A stretch of 64,000 nt of DNA from Phenylobacterium sp. (GCF_013822795.1 NZ_PNLB01000006.1:147852-211851); one strand, 5' to 3'; positions 52,949 to 61,884 are shown, numbered from the stretch's first letter. The notes: a model not told the origin generated them from the letters alone. Numbers and translations are program-made.

Positions 52949-54535
52949 GTGGCTCAAACGTCCGTCGACTTCAACGCCATTCCGACCCTGGCCGACGCGC
53001 CGCGCTTTCATGCCCGCGAGCGGCCGGGCGCCGTCGCCCTGACCTTCGAGGGGCGGCAGACCACCTACGCCCAGTTCGACGCCGCCAGCAATCAGGCCGC
53101 CCAGGCCCTGCTCGCTGAAGGCCTGAAGAAGGGCGACCGCATCGCCTATCTCGGCAAGAACAGCGACCACTATTTCGAGCTGCTGTTCGGGGCGGCCAAG
53201 ATCGGGGTGATCATGGCCCCGATCGGCTGGCGCCTGGCCCCGCCGGAGATCGCCTACATCGCCGGGGACGCGCAGGCCAGAATGCTGTTCGTCGGCCCCG
53301 AGGTGCTCGAACCAGCCCGCAAGGTCGCCGCCGAGCTGCCGGACCTAAAGGTCGTGGCGATGGAGCCAGGTAGCGAGTGGCCTACCTATGAGGCCTGGCG
53401 CGACGCCCAGCCCGCCAAAGATCCAGCTGTCGAGATCGACGAACGCGACGTCGCCGTGCAGCTCTATACCTCGGGAACCACGGGCCGCCCGAAGGGCGCG
53501 ATGCTCAGCCACCTCAACATCCTGGGCGGCCGCCGCCGGGCCCAGGAAACGCCGATGTCGTGGAACCAGTGGGCGCCGGAGGACATCAGCCTGGTCGCTA
53601 TGCCGGTCGGCCACATCGGCGGCACCGGCTGGGGCATCGTCGGCCTGGTGAACGGGGCCAAGGGCGTGGTCGCCCGCGAATTCGACCCGTTCAAGGTGCT
53701 CGACTACATCGAGCACGACCGCGTTTCCAAGATGTTCATGGTCCCGGCGGCGCTCCAGATCGTCGTACGCCAGCCGCGGGCGCGCGAGGTCGACTACTCG
53801 CGCCTCAAGTACATCCTCTACGGCGCCAGCCCGATCCCGCTGGACCTGCTGCGCGAGTGCATGGAGGTGTTCGGCTGCGGCTTCGTCCAGCAGTACGGCA
53901 TGACCGAGACCTGCGGCACCATCGTCTATCTGCCGCCGGAGGACCACGACCCGGCCGGCAACGCTCGGATGCGCGCGGCGGGCCTGCCGATGCCGGGGGT
54001 CGAGATCAAGGTCGTCGACGAGACCGGCGCCAGCCTGCCGCCGAACACCGTCGGCGAGGTGGCGGTCCGCTCGGTCTCCAACATGGCTGGCTACTGGCGG
54101 CTGCCGGACGCGACCGCGGCGACCGTGGCGGCCGACGGCTGGCTGCGCACCGGCGACGCCGGCTACCTGGACGAGGACGGCTATCTCTTCATCCATGACC
54201 GGGTGAAGGACATGATCATCTCCGGCGCCGAGAACATCTATCCGGCCGAGGTCGAGAGCGCGGTCTACGGCCACCCGGACGTGGCCGAGGTGGCGGTGAT
54301 CGGGGTGCCCGACGACAAGTGGGGCGAGTCGGTGAAGGCCATCGTCGCGCCCAAGCCAGGGACCAGTCCCGACCCGGAGGACATCATCGCCTTCGCGCGC
54401 ACCCGCATCGCCGGCTTCAAGGCCCCCAAGAGCGTCGACTTCATCGACGCCCTGCCCCGCAACGCCTCGGGCAAGATCCTGCGTCGCGAGCTGCGTGAGC
54501 CCTATTGGGCCGGCCGCACACGCCGCGTGAACTGA
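52949..54535 (+). CDS. Acyl-CoA ligase (AMP-forming)
   Basis: This 528-residue fatty-acid/aromatic acid CoA ligase of the ANL superfamily has the A3 motif YTSGTTGRPKGAMLSH and FVQQYGMTETCG for A5. WLRTGDAGYLDEDGYLFIHD covers A7 and DRVKDMIISGAENIYPAEVE covers A8, with the A10 lysine in LPRNASGKILRREL. It would activate the acid that the preceding dehydrogenase then oxidises. It starts with GTG at 52949 after GGGAGG and is the last gene of the TonB-dehydrogenase-ligase operon. The next gene, a FixK-type regulator, follows at 97 bp, beyond a weak inverted repeat (CTCCGTAGGAG). Confidence 0.93.
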   Translation: MAQTSVDFNAIPTLADAPRFHARERPGAVALTFEGRQTTYAQFDAASNQAAQALLAEGLKKGDRIAYLGKNSDHYFELLFGAAKIGVIMAPIGWRLAPPEIAYIAGDAQARMLFVGPEVLEPARKVAAELPDLKVVAMEPGSEWPTYEAWRDAQPAKDPAVEIDERDVAVQLYTSGTTGRPKGAMLSHLNILGGRRRAQETPMSWNQWAPEDISLVAMPVGHIGGTGWGIVGLVNGAKGVVAREFDPFKVLDYIEHDRVSKMFMVPAALQIVVRQPRAREVDYSRLKYILYGASPIPLDLLRECMEVFGCGFVQQYGMTETCGTIVYLPPEDHDPAGNARMRAAGLPMPGVEIKVVDETGASLPPNTVGEVAVRSVSNMAGYWRLPDATAATVAADGWLRTGDAGYLDEDGYLFIHDRVKDMIISGAENIYPAEVESAVYGHPDVAEVAVIGVPDDKWGESVKAIVAPKPGTSPDPEDIIAFARTRIAGFKAPKSVDFIDALPRNASGKILRRELREPYWAGRTRRVN

Positions 54536-54549
54536 CCTCCGTAGGAGTA

Positions 54550-54571
54550 CGTAAGGGCCGGCCCGTAAGGG
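54550..54571 (+). promoter_or_regulatory. Direct repeats CGTAAGGG upstream of FixK-type regulator (FixJ-like site candidate)
   Basis: CGTAAGGG occurs at 54550-54557 and again at 54564-54571, 14 bp apart. The first is preceded by GTA, giving GTACGTAA, close to the GTAMGTAG-type sequence recognised by the FixJ response regulator of rhizobia. Its position 60-80 bp before the regulator ATG suits activation of a fixK promoter. The match is imperfect and no fixLJ pair is in the window. Confidence 0.4.
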
Positions 54572-54631
54572 ACGATCCGAAATTTTCCGCCCGCCCGCCC
54601 CGGCCTAGTCAAAGGTCATCGGGAGTTGGGT

Positions 54632-55264
54632 ATGACTTGCAGCGAAACGATCCTCCGTGACGACCACGACCTGATCAGCCGGATCGGCGTGCCGATGTCC
54701 TTCGCCAAGGACGAAGAGATCTACGGCCAGGGCGAGCGCGCCGATCTCGTCTATCGAATGATCAGCGGCACGGTGCGCACCTCGCGATTCATGGCCGACG
54801 GCCGCCGCCCGATCGGCGACTTCTATTATCCCGGCGACGTCTTCGGCCTGGAAACGACCGGCAGCCACAGCATGGCCGCCGAAGCGCTCAGCGACTGCGT
54901 GATCCTGGCGGCCAGCCGCCAGGCCATGCTCGCCGCCGGCGGCGAGGAAGAGCTCAAGGACCTGATGTGGGACGCCACCGTGCGCGACCTCGAAAGCGCC
55001 CGCGAGCACCTGACCCTGCTGGTCCGTAAGAGCGCCAGCGAACGCGTGGCCAGCTTCCTGCTCGGCCTGGCCCAGCGCCGTGGCGAGACCGCCGTCGAGC
55101 TGGCCATGGGCCGCCAGGACATGGCCGACTACCTCGGGCTCACCATCGAGACCGTGTCTCGGATGATCACCCAGCTCCAGTCCTCCGGCGTGGTCGAGTT
55201 CGAAAGCTGCCGCCGCTTCCGGGTCCGCGATCGCGAGGCCCTGGAAGACCTCGCCGCCGCCTGA
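54632..55264 (+). CDS. Crp/Fnr-family regulator, FixK-type
   Basis: This 210-residue transcription factor has an N-terminal cyclic-nucleotide-binding-like beta roll (about 20-115) with a dimerisation helix. A C-terminal helix-turn-helix contains MGRQDMADYLGLTIETVSRM. The ETVSR recognition helix matches FNR/FixK and predicts binding to TTGA-N6-TCAA sites. Only three cysteines are present (near residues 3, 90 and 195), without the N-terminal cluster of FNR, so it is a FixK-type protein that does not itself sense oxygen with an Fe-S cluster. An ATG at 54632 after GGGAG is preferred to a TTG at 54626. It is convergent with hemN and close to the cbb3 genes it likely controls. Confidence 0.88.
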   Translation: MTCSETILRDDHDLISRIGVPMSFAKDEEIYGQGERADLVYRMISGTVRTSRFMADGRRPIGDFYYPGDVFGLETTGSHSMAAEALSDCVILAASRQAMLAAGGEEELKDLMWDATVRDLESAREHLTLLVRKSASERVASFLLGLAQRRGETAVELAMGRQDMADYLGLTIETVSRMITQLQSSGVVEFESCRRFRVRDREALEDLAAA

Positions 55265-55284
55265 ATTTTCCCTTTTTCTTCCCG

Positions 55285-56664
55285 TCACAACGCCTTGGCG
55301 TGCCGGCCCTGCTGGGCGTCGAAGTAGGCGTCCACCGCCCCGCAGATCGAGCGGATGACCAACCGGCCGTGTCCGACCACGTCCACGCGGCCGCCTTCGG
55401 CCAGCAGCAGCCCTTCACGCCGGAACGGCTCCAGCCGCGCCAGGATCAGCGCCAAGTCGGCCAGCGAGCGGCCGTGGCGCGCGCGCACCGCGTGCAGGTC
55501 CACCGCGAAGTCGCACATCAGTCGCTCGATGATCTCGCCGCGGAACCGGTCCTCGTCGGTGATCGCCACGCCGCGCGCGATCGGCAGCTCGCCGCGATCC
55601 AGCGCCGAGCGCCAGTCGAGTTCTCTCGTCACGTTTTGCACGAAGCCTTGCGGGAAGGCGCCGATAGCCGACGCCCCCATCCCGATCAGGGTCTTGGCCG
55701 CGTCGGTCGTGTAACCCTGGAAGTTGCGGCGTAGCCGCCCTTCCGCCAACGCAACCGCGAGTTCGTCGGTCGGCAGCGCGAAGTGGTCGAGCCCGATGCG
55801 GACATAGCCCTCAGCAATCAGCCGTTCGGCGGCGGTCTCGCTCTGGTCGAGACGCTCGGCCGGCCCCGGCAGCGCCTCCTCGGCGATCAGCTGCTGGTGT
55901 GACTTCATCCACGGCACGTGGGCATAGCCGAACAGCGCCAGCCGCTCGGGGCGCAGGCCGAGCACCGCGTCAATGGTCGCCAGCGTGTTGGCGGTGGTCT
56001 GATACGGCAGGCCGTACATCAGGTCGAAGTTGATCGAGGTGACCCCAGCCTCGCGCAGCCAGCCGACACAGCGGGCCGCCTCCTCGATGGTGCCCTTGCG
56101 GTCGACGGCGGCTTGCACCTGCGGATCGAGGTTCTGCACGCCAAGGCTGGCGCGGCGCAGGCCGTGGCCGGCGCAGGCCATGACCCATTCGCGGGTCAGG
56201 GCCGGCGGATCGATCTCGGTCGCCACCTCGATGTCGGATGATAGGTCGAACACCTCGCCGAGGGCGGCGAACAGCACGTCGAGCTCCTCGACCGCCAGCA
56301 TGTTCGGGGTGCCGCCGCCGAAGTGCAGCGCATTGGCCGGCAGCTTGCCCGGCAGCGCCTGGCCCAGCAGGCGGATCTCATCGAGCAGCTTGCCGACATA
56401 GGCGGTGATCGGCTCATGCCGGTTCACCGCGCGGGTGTTGCAGCCGCAGTACCAGCACAGTCGCGCGCAGAACGGGATGTGCATGTAGAGCGACACCGGA
56501 TCGCTCGCGGGCAGCTCGGCCAGCCAGCGGCGGTAGGTCGCCTCGCCGACGTCCGGGGTGAACTGCACGGCGGTCGGATAACTGGTGTAGCGTGGGGCGC
56601 GGCCGTCGAAGCGGGCGACGAGGTCGGCCAGCGCCTGGGGGTCTCTGAGCGCAGTGAGGGTCAC
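55285..56664 (-). CDS. hemN: Oxygen-independent coproporphyrinogen III oxidase
   Basis: This 459-residue radical-SAM enzyme of haem synthesis acts without oxygen, converting coproporphyrinogen III to protoporphyrinogen IX. The cluster motif is CARLCWYCGCN (CX3CX2C plus a following GC). The GGGTPN motif for SAM is in ALHFGGGTPNMLAVEE, and the FGYAHVPWMKSHQQ segment is typical of true HemN rather than HemW. It begins with GTG at 56664 after AGGAG. A candidate FNR/FixK box at 56717-56730 lies in front of it. It supplies haem under low oxygen for the neighbouring cbb3 oxidase. Confidence 0.96.
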   Translation of the reverse strand: MTLTALRDPQALADLVARFDGRAPRYTSYPTAVQFTPDVGEATYRRWLAELPASDPVSLYMHIPFCARLCWYCGCNTRAVNRHEPITAYVGKLLDEIRLLGQALPGKLPANALHFGGGTPNMLAVEELDVLFAALGEVFDLSSDIEVATEIDPPALTREWVMACAGHGLRRASLGVQNLDPQVQAAVDRKGTIEEAARCVGWLREAGVTSINFDLMYGLPYQTTANTLATIDAVLGLRPERLALFGYAHVPWMKSHQQLIAEEALPGPAERLDQSETAAERLIAEGYVRIGLDHFALPTDELAVALAEGRLRRNFQGYTTDAAKTLIGMGASAIGAFPQGFVQNVTRELDWRSALDRGELPIARGVAITDEDRFRGEIIERLMCDFAVDLHAVRARHGRSLADLALILARLEPFRREGLLLAEGGRVDVVGHGRLVIRSICGAVDAYFDAQQGRHAKAL

Positions 56665-56716
56665 GGGCGGCTCCTGTTGTGTCGCAGGTATCTCGCCCGA
56701 TCAGCCCAAGCGCGCC

Positions 56717-56730
56717 GTGATATCCGTCAA
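56717..56730 (-). promoter_or_regulatory. FNR/FixK box candidate upstream of hemN
   Basis: On the minus strand the sequence reads TTGACGGATATCAC, matching the TTGAY-N4-RTCAA consensus at 9 of 10 defined positions. It overlaps the stop codon of ccoS, and its centre is about 60 bases before the hemN GTG, a workable distance for activation of hemN. The FixK-type regulator is encoded 1.5 kb away. Confidence 0.55.
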
Positions 56731-56876
56731 TCGGGACGCTCGTGCTCAACCAAAATCCGCGAAGCGTCACCGACCGGGTCTTCGTACTGGCCGCTGCGCA
56801 GCGTCCACCAGAAGGCGCCCAGCCCGACCAGGGCCAGCGCCACCGAGGCCGGGGCCAGGAACATCAGGATATCCAT
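56727..56876 (-). CDS. ccoS: cbb3 oxidase maturation protein CcoS
   Basis: This 49-residue small membrane protein is needed to assemble active cbb3 oxidase. It has one membrane helix (MFLAPASVALALVGLGAFWW) followed by the family hallmark WTLRSGQYEDPVGDASRIL, with the conserved QYEDP. Its ATG shares one base with the TGA stop of ccoI (TGATG). It is the last gene of the cco cluster, and its stop codon overlaps the FNR-type box of hemN. Confidence 0.93.
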   Translation of the reverse strand: MDILMFLAPASVALALVGLGAFWWTLRSGQYEDPVGDASRILVEHERPD

Positions 56877-59044
56877 CAGCGTCTCCCCGCCCCGGTGCGC
56901 AGGGCGTTCAGGGTCACGACCAGCGACGAGCCCGACATCGCCAGGGCGGCGACGAACGGATTGACGAAGCCGAGCATCGCGGCCGGCGCGGCGACCAGGT
57001 TGTAGAGCGCGGCGAAGGAGAAGTTCTCCAGGGCCCGCTTGCGCGCAGAACGCGAGACGTCGATCGCCTCGACGACCGCTCCCAGCCGCTCGCCGGAGAA
57101 GACCAGGTCCGCGGCGTTCTGGCTGGCGTCAAGCGCCGCGCCCGGCGCCATGCCGGCGTGCGCCCCGGCCAGGGCCGCCGCGTCGTTCAGCCCATCGCCG
57201 ACCATCAGCACCTTACGGCCTTGGGCGGTGCGTTCGGCGACCAGCGCGGCCTTGTCGGCTGGCGTCAGCGACGCGCGCCAATCCTCGACCCCGGCCGCGT
57301 CGGCGGCCCGCGCCACCGCCGAGAAGGTGTCTCCGGAGAGAATCTCGACGGTCAGGCCGCGCGCCTTCAGCGCCGCCACGGTGGCCGCAGCGTCCGCACG
57401 CAGCTGGTCGGCGAACACGAAGCGGATCTTCGTCTCACCCTCGACGCCGAACCACAGCTCGGTCTCGCTGCTCGGCGCGCCGGCGACGCCGACGAAGGCC
57501 GCGCGGCCAAGCCGGGCGCGGCGCCCGCCGATATAGCCCTCGACCCCCTGCCCTGGGGTCTCCACGACATTGTCGGCGAGCAAGGTCGGCCCCGCGTGGG
57601 CGGCCAGCGCCCGCGACAACGGATGGGCCGAGGCCTTGGCCAGCGGCGCAGCCATGGCGATGGCGGCCGGAACCGGATCGATGAGCTGCGGGCGGCCCTC
57701 GGTCAGCACGCCGGTCTTGTCGAGCACGACATGGTCGACCTCGGCCAGCCGCTCCAGCGCCGCGCCAGACTTGACCAGGATCCCGCGCCGGAACAGGCGC
57801 GCGGAGGCGGTGACCTGCACCGCCGGAACGGCCAGCCCCAGGGCGCAGGGACAGGTGATGATCAACACCGCGACCGCGCGCAGCAGCGCTACGCGCGGTC
57901 CGAAGCCCAGCGCCCAGACGCCGACAAAGGTCAGCGCCGCGGCCGAGTGAATGATCGGCACATAGAGCGCCGCGGCCTTGTCGGCCAGTTGCACGTACTT
58001 CGAACGGGATTGGGCGCCGGCCTCGACCAGCCGGGCGATCGCCGCCACGGCGGAATCTTCGGAGCGGGCGGCGGCGCGCAGGCGCAGAACCCCGCCGAGG
58101 TTCATGGCCCCGGCCTGACAGCTCTCGCCCGCCGCCACGCGGACCGGCAGGGTCTCGCCGGTCAACATCGACTTGTCGAGCTCGGAGACCCCGGCGGCGA
58201 TCACCGCATCGACCGGAATCCGTTCGCCCGGCCGGACGATGAGTTCGTCGCCCGGCGCGACCTCGCTGAGCGGGATGCGGCGCTCGACGCCGTCTTCCCC
58301 GACCAGGGTCGCCGACGGCGCCTGCATGGCCAGCAGGTCGGCGGCCGCGCTGCGCGCGCTGGCGCGCAGCCGATGATCGAGCCAGCGCCCGATCAGCAGC
58401 AGGAACAGCAGGGTGACGGCCGCGTCGAAATAGGCGTCACGGCCGCGCAGCACCGTCTCGATGAACGAGATCACCAGCGTCAGGATCACCCCGATGGAGA
58501 TCGGCACGTCCATGTTGGCGCGGCCCGAGCGCAGCGAGCGCCAGGCCGACTCGAAGAACGGCATGCCGGCATAGACCGCGCACGGGGCGCCGATCACTCC
58601 GCTCATCCACATCATCAGCGTGCGGGTCGCCGGACCAAGCTCCTGGCCAAATAGGCCCGCCCAGATCGGCACCGAGAACATCATCGCGTTGCCGGCCCCG
58701 AAGGCCGCGACGCCGAGCGCCAGGGTCAGCTTGCGCCCCTCGGCGTCGCGGGCGGCCGCGGCCTTGCCCGGATCGTAGAGCGTCGCCGGATAGCCGAGCC
58801 CGTCGAGCCGCTCGAGCACCAGGCTCGGATCGCCCGCCCCCGCCTCGAAGCCGACGGTCAGCTTGCCAGTGGTGAGGTTCAGCCGCGCCGACTCCACGGC
58901 CGGCAGGGCGCGGACCTCGCCCTCGATCTTGGACATGCAGGCGGCGCAGCGGGCGCCCTTGACCAACAGCTCCAGCGAGCGGCCGCCGCCTTCGGCCGGG
59001 CGTAGAAACGCGGAGAAGTCCTGGCGATCGGCGGTCATGGCCAT
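56876..59044 (-). CDS. ccoI: Copper-translocating P-type ATPase CcoI
   Basis: This 722-residue P1B-type ATPase supplies copper to the CuB centre of cbb3 oxidase. The N-terminal metal-binding domain has GARCAACMSKIE (CxxC), and the membrane metal site is CPCALGLAVPAV. DKTGVLTEG is the phosphorylation motif and VGDGLNDAAAL the hinge motif. About eight membrane helices fit. The start is between 59044 (ATG GCC ATG) and 59038, where ATGA overlaps the ccoH stop. The first is used here because GGAG lies at a tolerable distance. A much longer upstream frame to 59581 runs through ccoH and is not real. It overlaps ccoS by one base. Confidence 0.95.
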   Translation of the reverse strand: MAMTADRQDFSAFLRPAEGGGRSLELLVKGARCAACMSKIEGEVRALPAVESARLNLTTGKLTVGFEAGAGDPSLVLERLDGLGYPATLYDPGKAAAARDAEGRKLTLALGVAAFGAGNAMMFSVPIWAGLFGQELGPATRTLMMWMSGVIGAPCAVYAGMPFFESAWRSLRSGRANMDVPISIGVILTLVISFIETVLRGRDAYFDAAVTLLFLLLIGRWLDHRLRASARSAAADLLAMQAPSATLVGEDGVERRIPLSEVAPGDELIVRPGERIPVDAVIAAGVSELDKSMLTGETLPVRVAAGESCQAGAMNLGGVLRLRAAARSEDSAVAAIARLVEAGAQSRSKYVQLADKAAALYVPIIHSAAALTFVGVWALGFGPRVALLRAVAVLIITCPCALGLAVPAVQVTASARLFRRGILVKSGAALERLAEVDHVVLDKTGVLTEGRPQLIDPVPAAIAMAAPLAKASAHPLSRALAAHAGPTLLADNVVETPGQGVEGYIGGRRARLGRAAFVGVAGAPSSETELWFGVEGETKIRFVFADQLRADAAATVAALKARGLTVEILSGDTFSAVARAADAAGVEDWRASLTPADKAALVAERTAQGRKVLMVGDGLNDAAALAGAHAGMAPGAALDASQNAADLVFSGERLGAVVEAIDVSRSARKRALENFSFAALYNLVAAPAAMLGFVNPFVAALAMSGSSLVVTLNALRTGAGRR

Positions 59045-59511
59045 GTCAGTCGGCGCTCCGCTTGAAAGACCTGCCCTTGGCTCTGAACGTGGACATCCCA
59101 GGCTCCCGCGGCGGGCTTGGCGGGAGCGCGGTAACGGCCAGGCGCCGCCTCTTCGAACGTCAGCGGCAGCTCGCCGGTCTCGGTCGCCGGCCGGCGCAGG
59201 AGGCCGGTGAGCTGCAGGCCGGAGACCGGCTCGCCCTTTGCGTCCGCGATCTCGACGACGACTCCGCCGGCGTCCGGCGCGGCGGTGGCGCTCCAGCCTA
59301 TCGCCGCCTGAGTGCGGCGCTGGGCGACGGCGCGGTTGTAGGCCAGGCCGTCCTCGTAGGGCGTCACCGACACCTGGCCCGGGTGCGATCGATAGGCCAG
59401 CACCAGGAACAGGCTGTCGACTGCGATCACCACCCCGAAGAAGGCGACCACTGAAAACAACACATGCCAACCGGTGATACGGAACGGCTTCTTTACGGCG
59501 CGGGCGGTCAT
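59035..59511 (-). CDS. ccoH: cbb3 oxidase assembly protein CcoH (FixH family)
   Basis: This 158-residue membrane-anchored FixH-family protein acts in cbb3 oxidase assembly. One N-terminal membrane helix is followed by a periplasmic beta domain: FRITGWHVLFSVVAFFGVVI is the helix, and the family mark NRAVAQRRTQAAIGW lies at about residues 58-72. It overlaps ccoG by 4 bases upstream and ccoI by up to 10 bases downstream, inside the standard GHIS order. Confidence 0.92.
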   Translation of the reverse strand: MTARAVKKPFRITGWHVLFSVVAFFGVVIAVDSLFLVLAYRSHPGQVSVTPYEDGLAYNRAVAQRRTQAAIGWSATAAPDAGGVVVEIADAKGEPVSGLQLTGLLRRPATETGELPLTFEEAAPGRYRAPAKPAAGAWDVHVQSQGQVFQAERRLTWP

Positions 59512-61013
59512 GGCGCGTTCGCAGCTCCTGACAGGAAGGTGGTCTCGGTGCGCTCCTCGGCGGCCGGAGCGGTGACGACAAAGGCGGCGGACATGTTGGC
59601 GGCGGTGATGGCGTCCGGCGGCAGGGTCACGAACACGCGCACGGCGCGCACCTCGTTGGCCGGAACCTCGACCTTGAGCACGTCCTGGCTGGCGCGGTCG
59701 CCCGGGGTCTTCAGGATCGCGCCCTTGGCCCCGTCGAAGGCGACGGCGTAGGTCTGGGCCTGGAAGGTCCGGTTGGCGATCTTGATCGTGTAGCCGTTGC
59801 GCACCGCGCCGTCGTGCAGCCGCACGAACACCGGGTTACGGTCATGCAGCACGTGGACGTCCAGGGTCGGCCGGGTCATCAGCCCCCAGGCCATCAATCC
59901 GCCGACGACCACCAGGGCCACGGCGTAGAACACCGTGCGCGAGCGGATCAGGCGATAGACCGCCGGCTTGCCGGCCGCGCGAGCCTCGACGGCCGCGTCG
60001 GTGTCATAGGCGATCAGGCCGATCGGACGTTCGACCTTGAGCATGATCTCGTCGCAGGCGTCGATGCACAGGCCGCAGTTGATGCACTCGAGCTGCGCGC
60101 CGTCGCGGATGTCGATGCCCATCGGACAGGCGGTGACGCACTGGTGGCAGTCGACGCAGTCGCCGCGGCCTTCCCAGCCGGCGCTCTTCTTGTGCGCGCC
60201 GCGCGGCTCGCCGCGGTCGTAGCGATAAGTCACCTGCAGCGAATTAGCGTCGAGCATCGCGCCCTGGATGCGCGGCCAGGGGCACATGTAGATGCAGACC
60301 TGCTCGCGCATGGTCCCGGCGAAGACATAGGTTGTGAACGTCAGCAGGACGCAGAACACGTAGCCGGTGACCGGCCCCTGCCCGATCCAGAAGTCGTGCA
60401 GCAGGCTCGGCGCGTCATGGAAGTAGAAGATCCACGCGCCGCCGGTGGCGAAGGCGATGCCCAGCCAGACCGCGTGCTTGCCGATCTTGCGCCAGGCCTT
60501 GTCGAGCGACCACGGCGCGGCGTCCAGGCGCATGCGGGCGTTGCGATCGCCCTCGAACAGCCGCTCGACATAGATGAACAGGTCGGTCCAGACGGTCTGC
60601 GGACAGGCGTAGCCGCACCACAGCCGGCCGAACAGCGCCGTCACCAGGAACAGCGCCAACGCCGACAGCACCAGCAGCCCGGTGATGAAGTGCACCTCCT
60701 GCGGCCAGAGCTGGATGTCGAAGAAGTAGAACCGGCGCCCGGCGAAATCGACCAGCACCGCCTGATCGGGCAGCACGCCCGGCCGGTCCCAACGGATCCA
60801 GGGGGTGATGTAGTAGATCGCCAGGGTGACGATCATCACCGCCCACTTGATCGCGCGCCAGCGGCCGTGGACCAGCTTCGGATAGATCGGCGCGCGCGGC
60901 TTGTAGAGACCGCCGCCCGGATCCGCGCTCTTGCGGGCCCGAGCGGCGGCCGAGACGGGACCCGCTTCGTGCTTGGGGGCGGAAGCTCGGGTCCTGTCTA
61001 TGACGACGGTCAT
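59508..61013 (-). CDS. ccoG: cbb3 oxidase accessory protein CcoG (polyferredoxin, FixG)
   Basis: This 501-residue membrane iron-sulfur protein takes part in copper reduction for cbb3 biogenesis. It has several membrane helices. Two 4Fe-4S ferredoxin motifs appear in the second third: CVDCHQCVTACPMGID and CINCGLCIDACDEIM. Earlier conserved cysteines are in FGRLWCGYACPQTVW and YMCPWPRIQ. The C-terminal part is an Ig-like periplasmic domain. It overlaps ccoH by 4 bases, and ccoP ends 4 bases before it starts. Confidence 0.95.
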   Translation of the reverse strand: MTVVIDRTRASAPKHEAGPVSAAARARKSADPGGGLYKPRAPIYPKLVHGRWRAIKWAVMIVTLAIYYITPWIRWDRPGVLPDQAVLVDFAGRRFYFFDIQLWPQEVHFITGLLVLSALALFLVTALFGRLWCGYACPQTVWTDLFIYVERLFEGDRNARMRLDAAPWSLDKAWRKIGKHAVWLGIAFATGGAWIFYFHDAPSLLHDFWIGQGPVTGYVFCVLLTFTTYVFAGTMREQVCIYMCPWPRIQGAMLDANSLQVTYRYDRGEPRGAHKKSAGWEGRGDCVDCHQCVTACPMGIDIRDGAQLECINCGLCIDACDEIMLKVERPIGLIAYDTDAAVEARAAGKPAVYRLIRSRTVFYAVALVVVGGLMAWGLMTRPTLDVHVLHDRNPVFVRLHDGAVRNGYTIKIANRTFQAQTYAVAFDGAKGAILKTPGDRASQDVLKVEVPANEVRAVRVFVTLPPDAITAANMSAAFVVTAPAAEERTETTFLSGAANAP

Positions 61014-61017
61014 GGCC

Positions 61018-61884
61018 CTACTGGCCTCCGGCGTTGGCGTGGATGTAGACGGCGAGCGCCTTCAGGGTCTCCGGGTCGAAGCGGGCCTTCCAGCTCGGCA
61101 TGACGCCGCCGCGGCCGTTCCAGATCTGGGCGTGGATGTCGGCGCGCGTGGAGCCGTAGAGCCACTCCTGGTCGGTCAGGTTCGGCGCGCCCTGCTTCTG
61201 GTCGCCCGTCCCGGTCGGCCCGTGACAGGCGACGCACTGCGTCTGATAGACGGGCGCTGCACGGCGCACGGCGGCGGCGTTCGCCGGCCGGCCCGACAGC
61301 GCGACCACGTACTCAGTCAGGTCCGACACCTCGGCGGCGCTCAGCATCTGATCGCGGCCAAAGGCCGGCATCTGCGAGAAGCGCGTCTGCGGATGGTCGG
61401 AACGGATGCCCACCTCGATCGTGTGGTGGATGTCCTCCAGCGAACCGCCCCACAGCCAGACGTCGTCGCGCAGGTTGGCGTAGCCCTTGGCCCCGACCCC
61501 GCCGGTCCCGTGGCAGGTGGCGCAGTTGTCCCCGAACACCGACTGGCCGACCGCCTGGGCGTAGGCCTGCAGCTCCGGATCACGCTCGATCTCCTCCAGG
61601 CTGGCGGTCTTCAGCCGCGCAGCCTGCGCCCCGCGAAGGGTCTTCAGGTCGTTCAGGGCGACCACCACGTCGGCGCGGTCGGATTGGCCGAGCACGCCCT
61701 GGGTGTAGCTGCGCACGCCCGGCCAAGCCGGCATCAGCACCCAGTAAACGGCCGCCACGACGATCCCGGCCCAGAACATGTAGAGCCACCAGCGCGGCAG
61801 CGGGTTGTCCAGCTCACGGATGCCGTCCCACTCGTGTCCCGTGGTTTCGACGCCCGTGACCTCGTCGGGTTCACGCTTGGACAT
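61018..61884 (-). CDS. ccoP: cbb3 oxidase dihaem cytochrome c subunit CcoP
   Basis: This 288-residue membrane-anchored dihaem cytochrome c delivers electrons to the cbb3 oxidase core. One membrane helix (RWWLYMFWAGIVVAAVYWVL at about residues 31-50) is followed by two cytochrome domains with CATCHG and CVACHG and the axial Met residues in SQMPAFG and GVMPSWK. The ATG at 61884 is preceded by GAGG at 6 bases and is preferred over 61896. It overlaps the ccoQ stop by 14 bases. The N-terminus is short and polar ([20 protein letters not shown]), with the conserved GHEWDGI motif. Confidence 0.95.
   Translation of the reverse strand: MSKREPDEVTGVETTGHEWDGIRELDNPLPRWWLYMFWAGIVVAAVYWVLMPAWPGVRSYTQGVLGQSDRADVVVALNDLKTLRGAQAARLKTASLEEIERDPELQAYAQAVGQSVFGDNCATCHGTGGVGAKGYANLRDDVWLWGGSLEDIHHTIEVGIRSDHPQTRFSQMPAFGRDQMLSAAEVSDLTEYVVALSGRPANAAAVRRAAPVYQTQCVACHGPTGTGDQKQGAPNLTDQEWLYGSTRADIHAQIWNGRGGVMPSWKARFDPETLKALAVYIHANAGGQ

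Noticed and set aside
56654..58654. 666-codon plus-strand frame
   Set aside because: It is antisense to ccoS and ccoI, both supported by family motifs and overlapping starts and stops.
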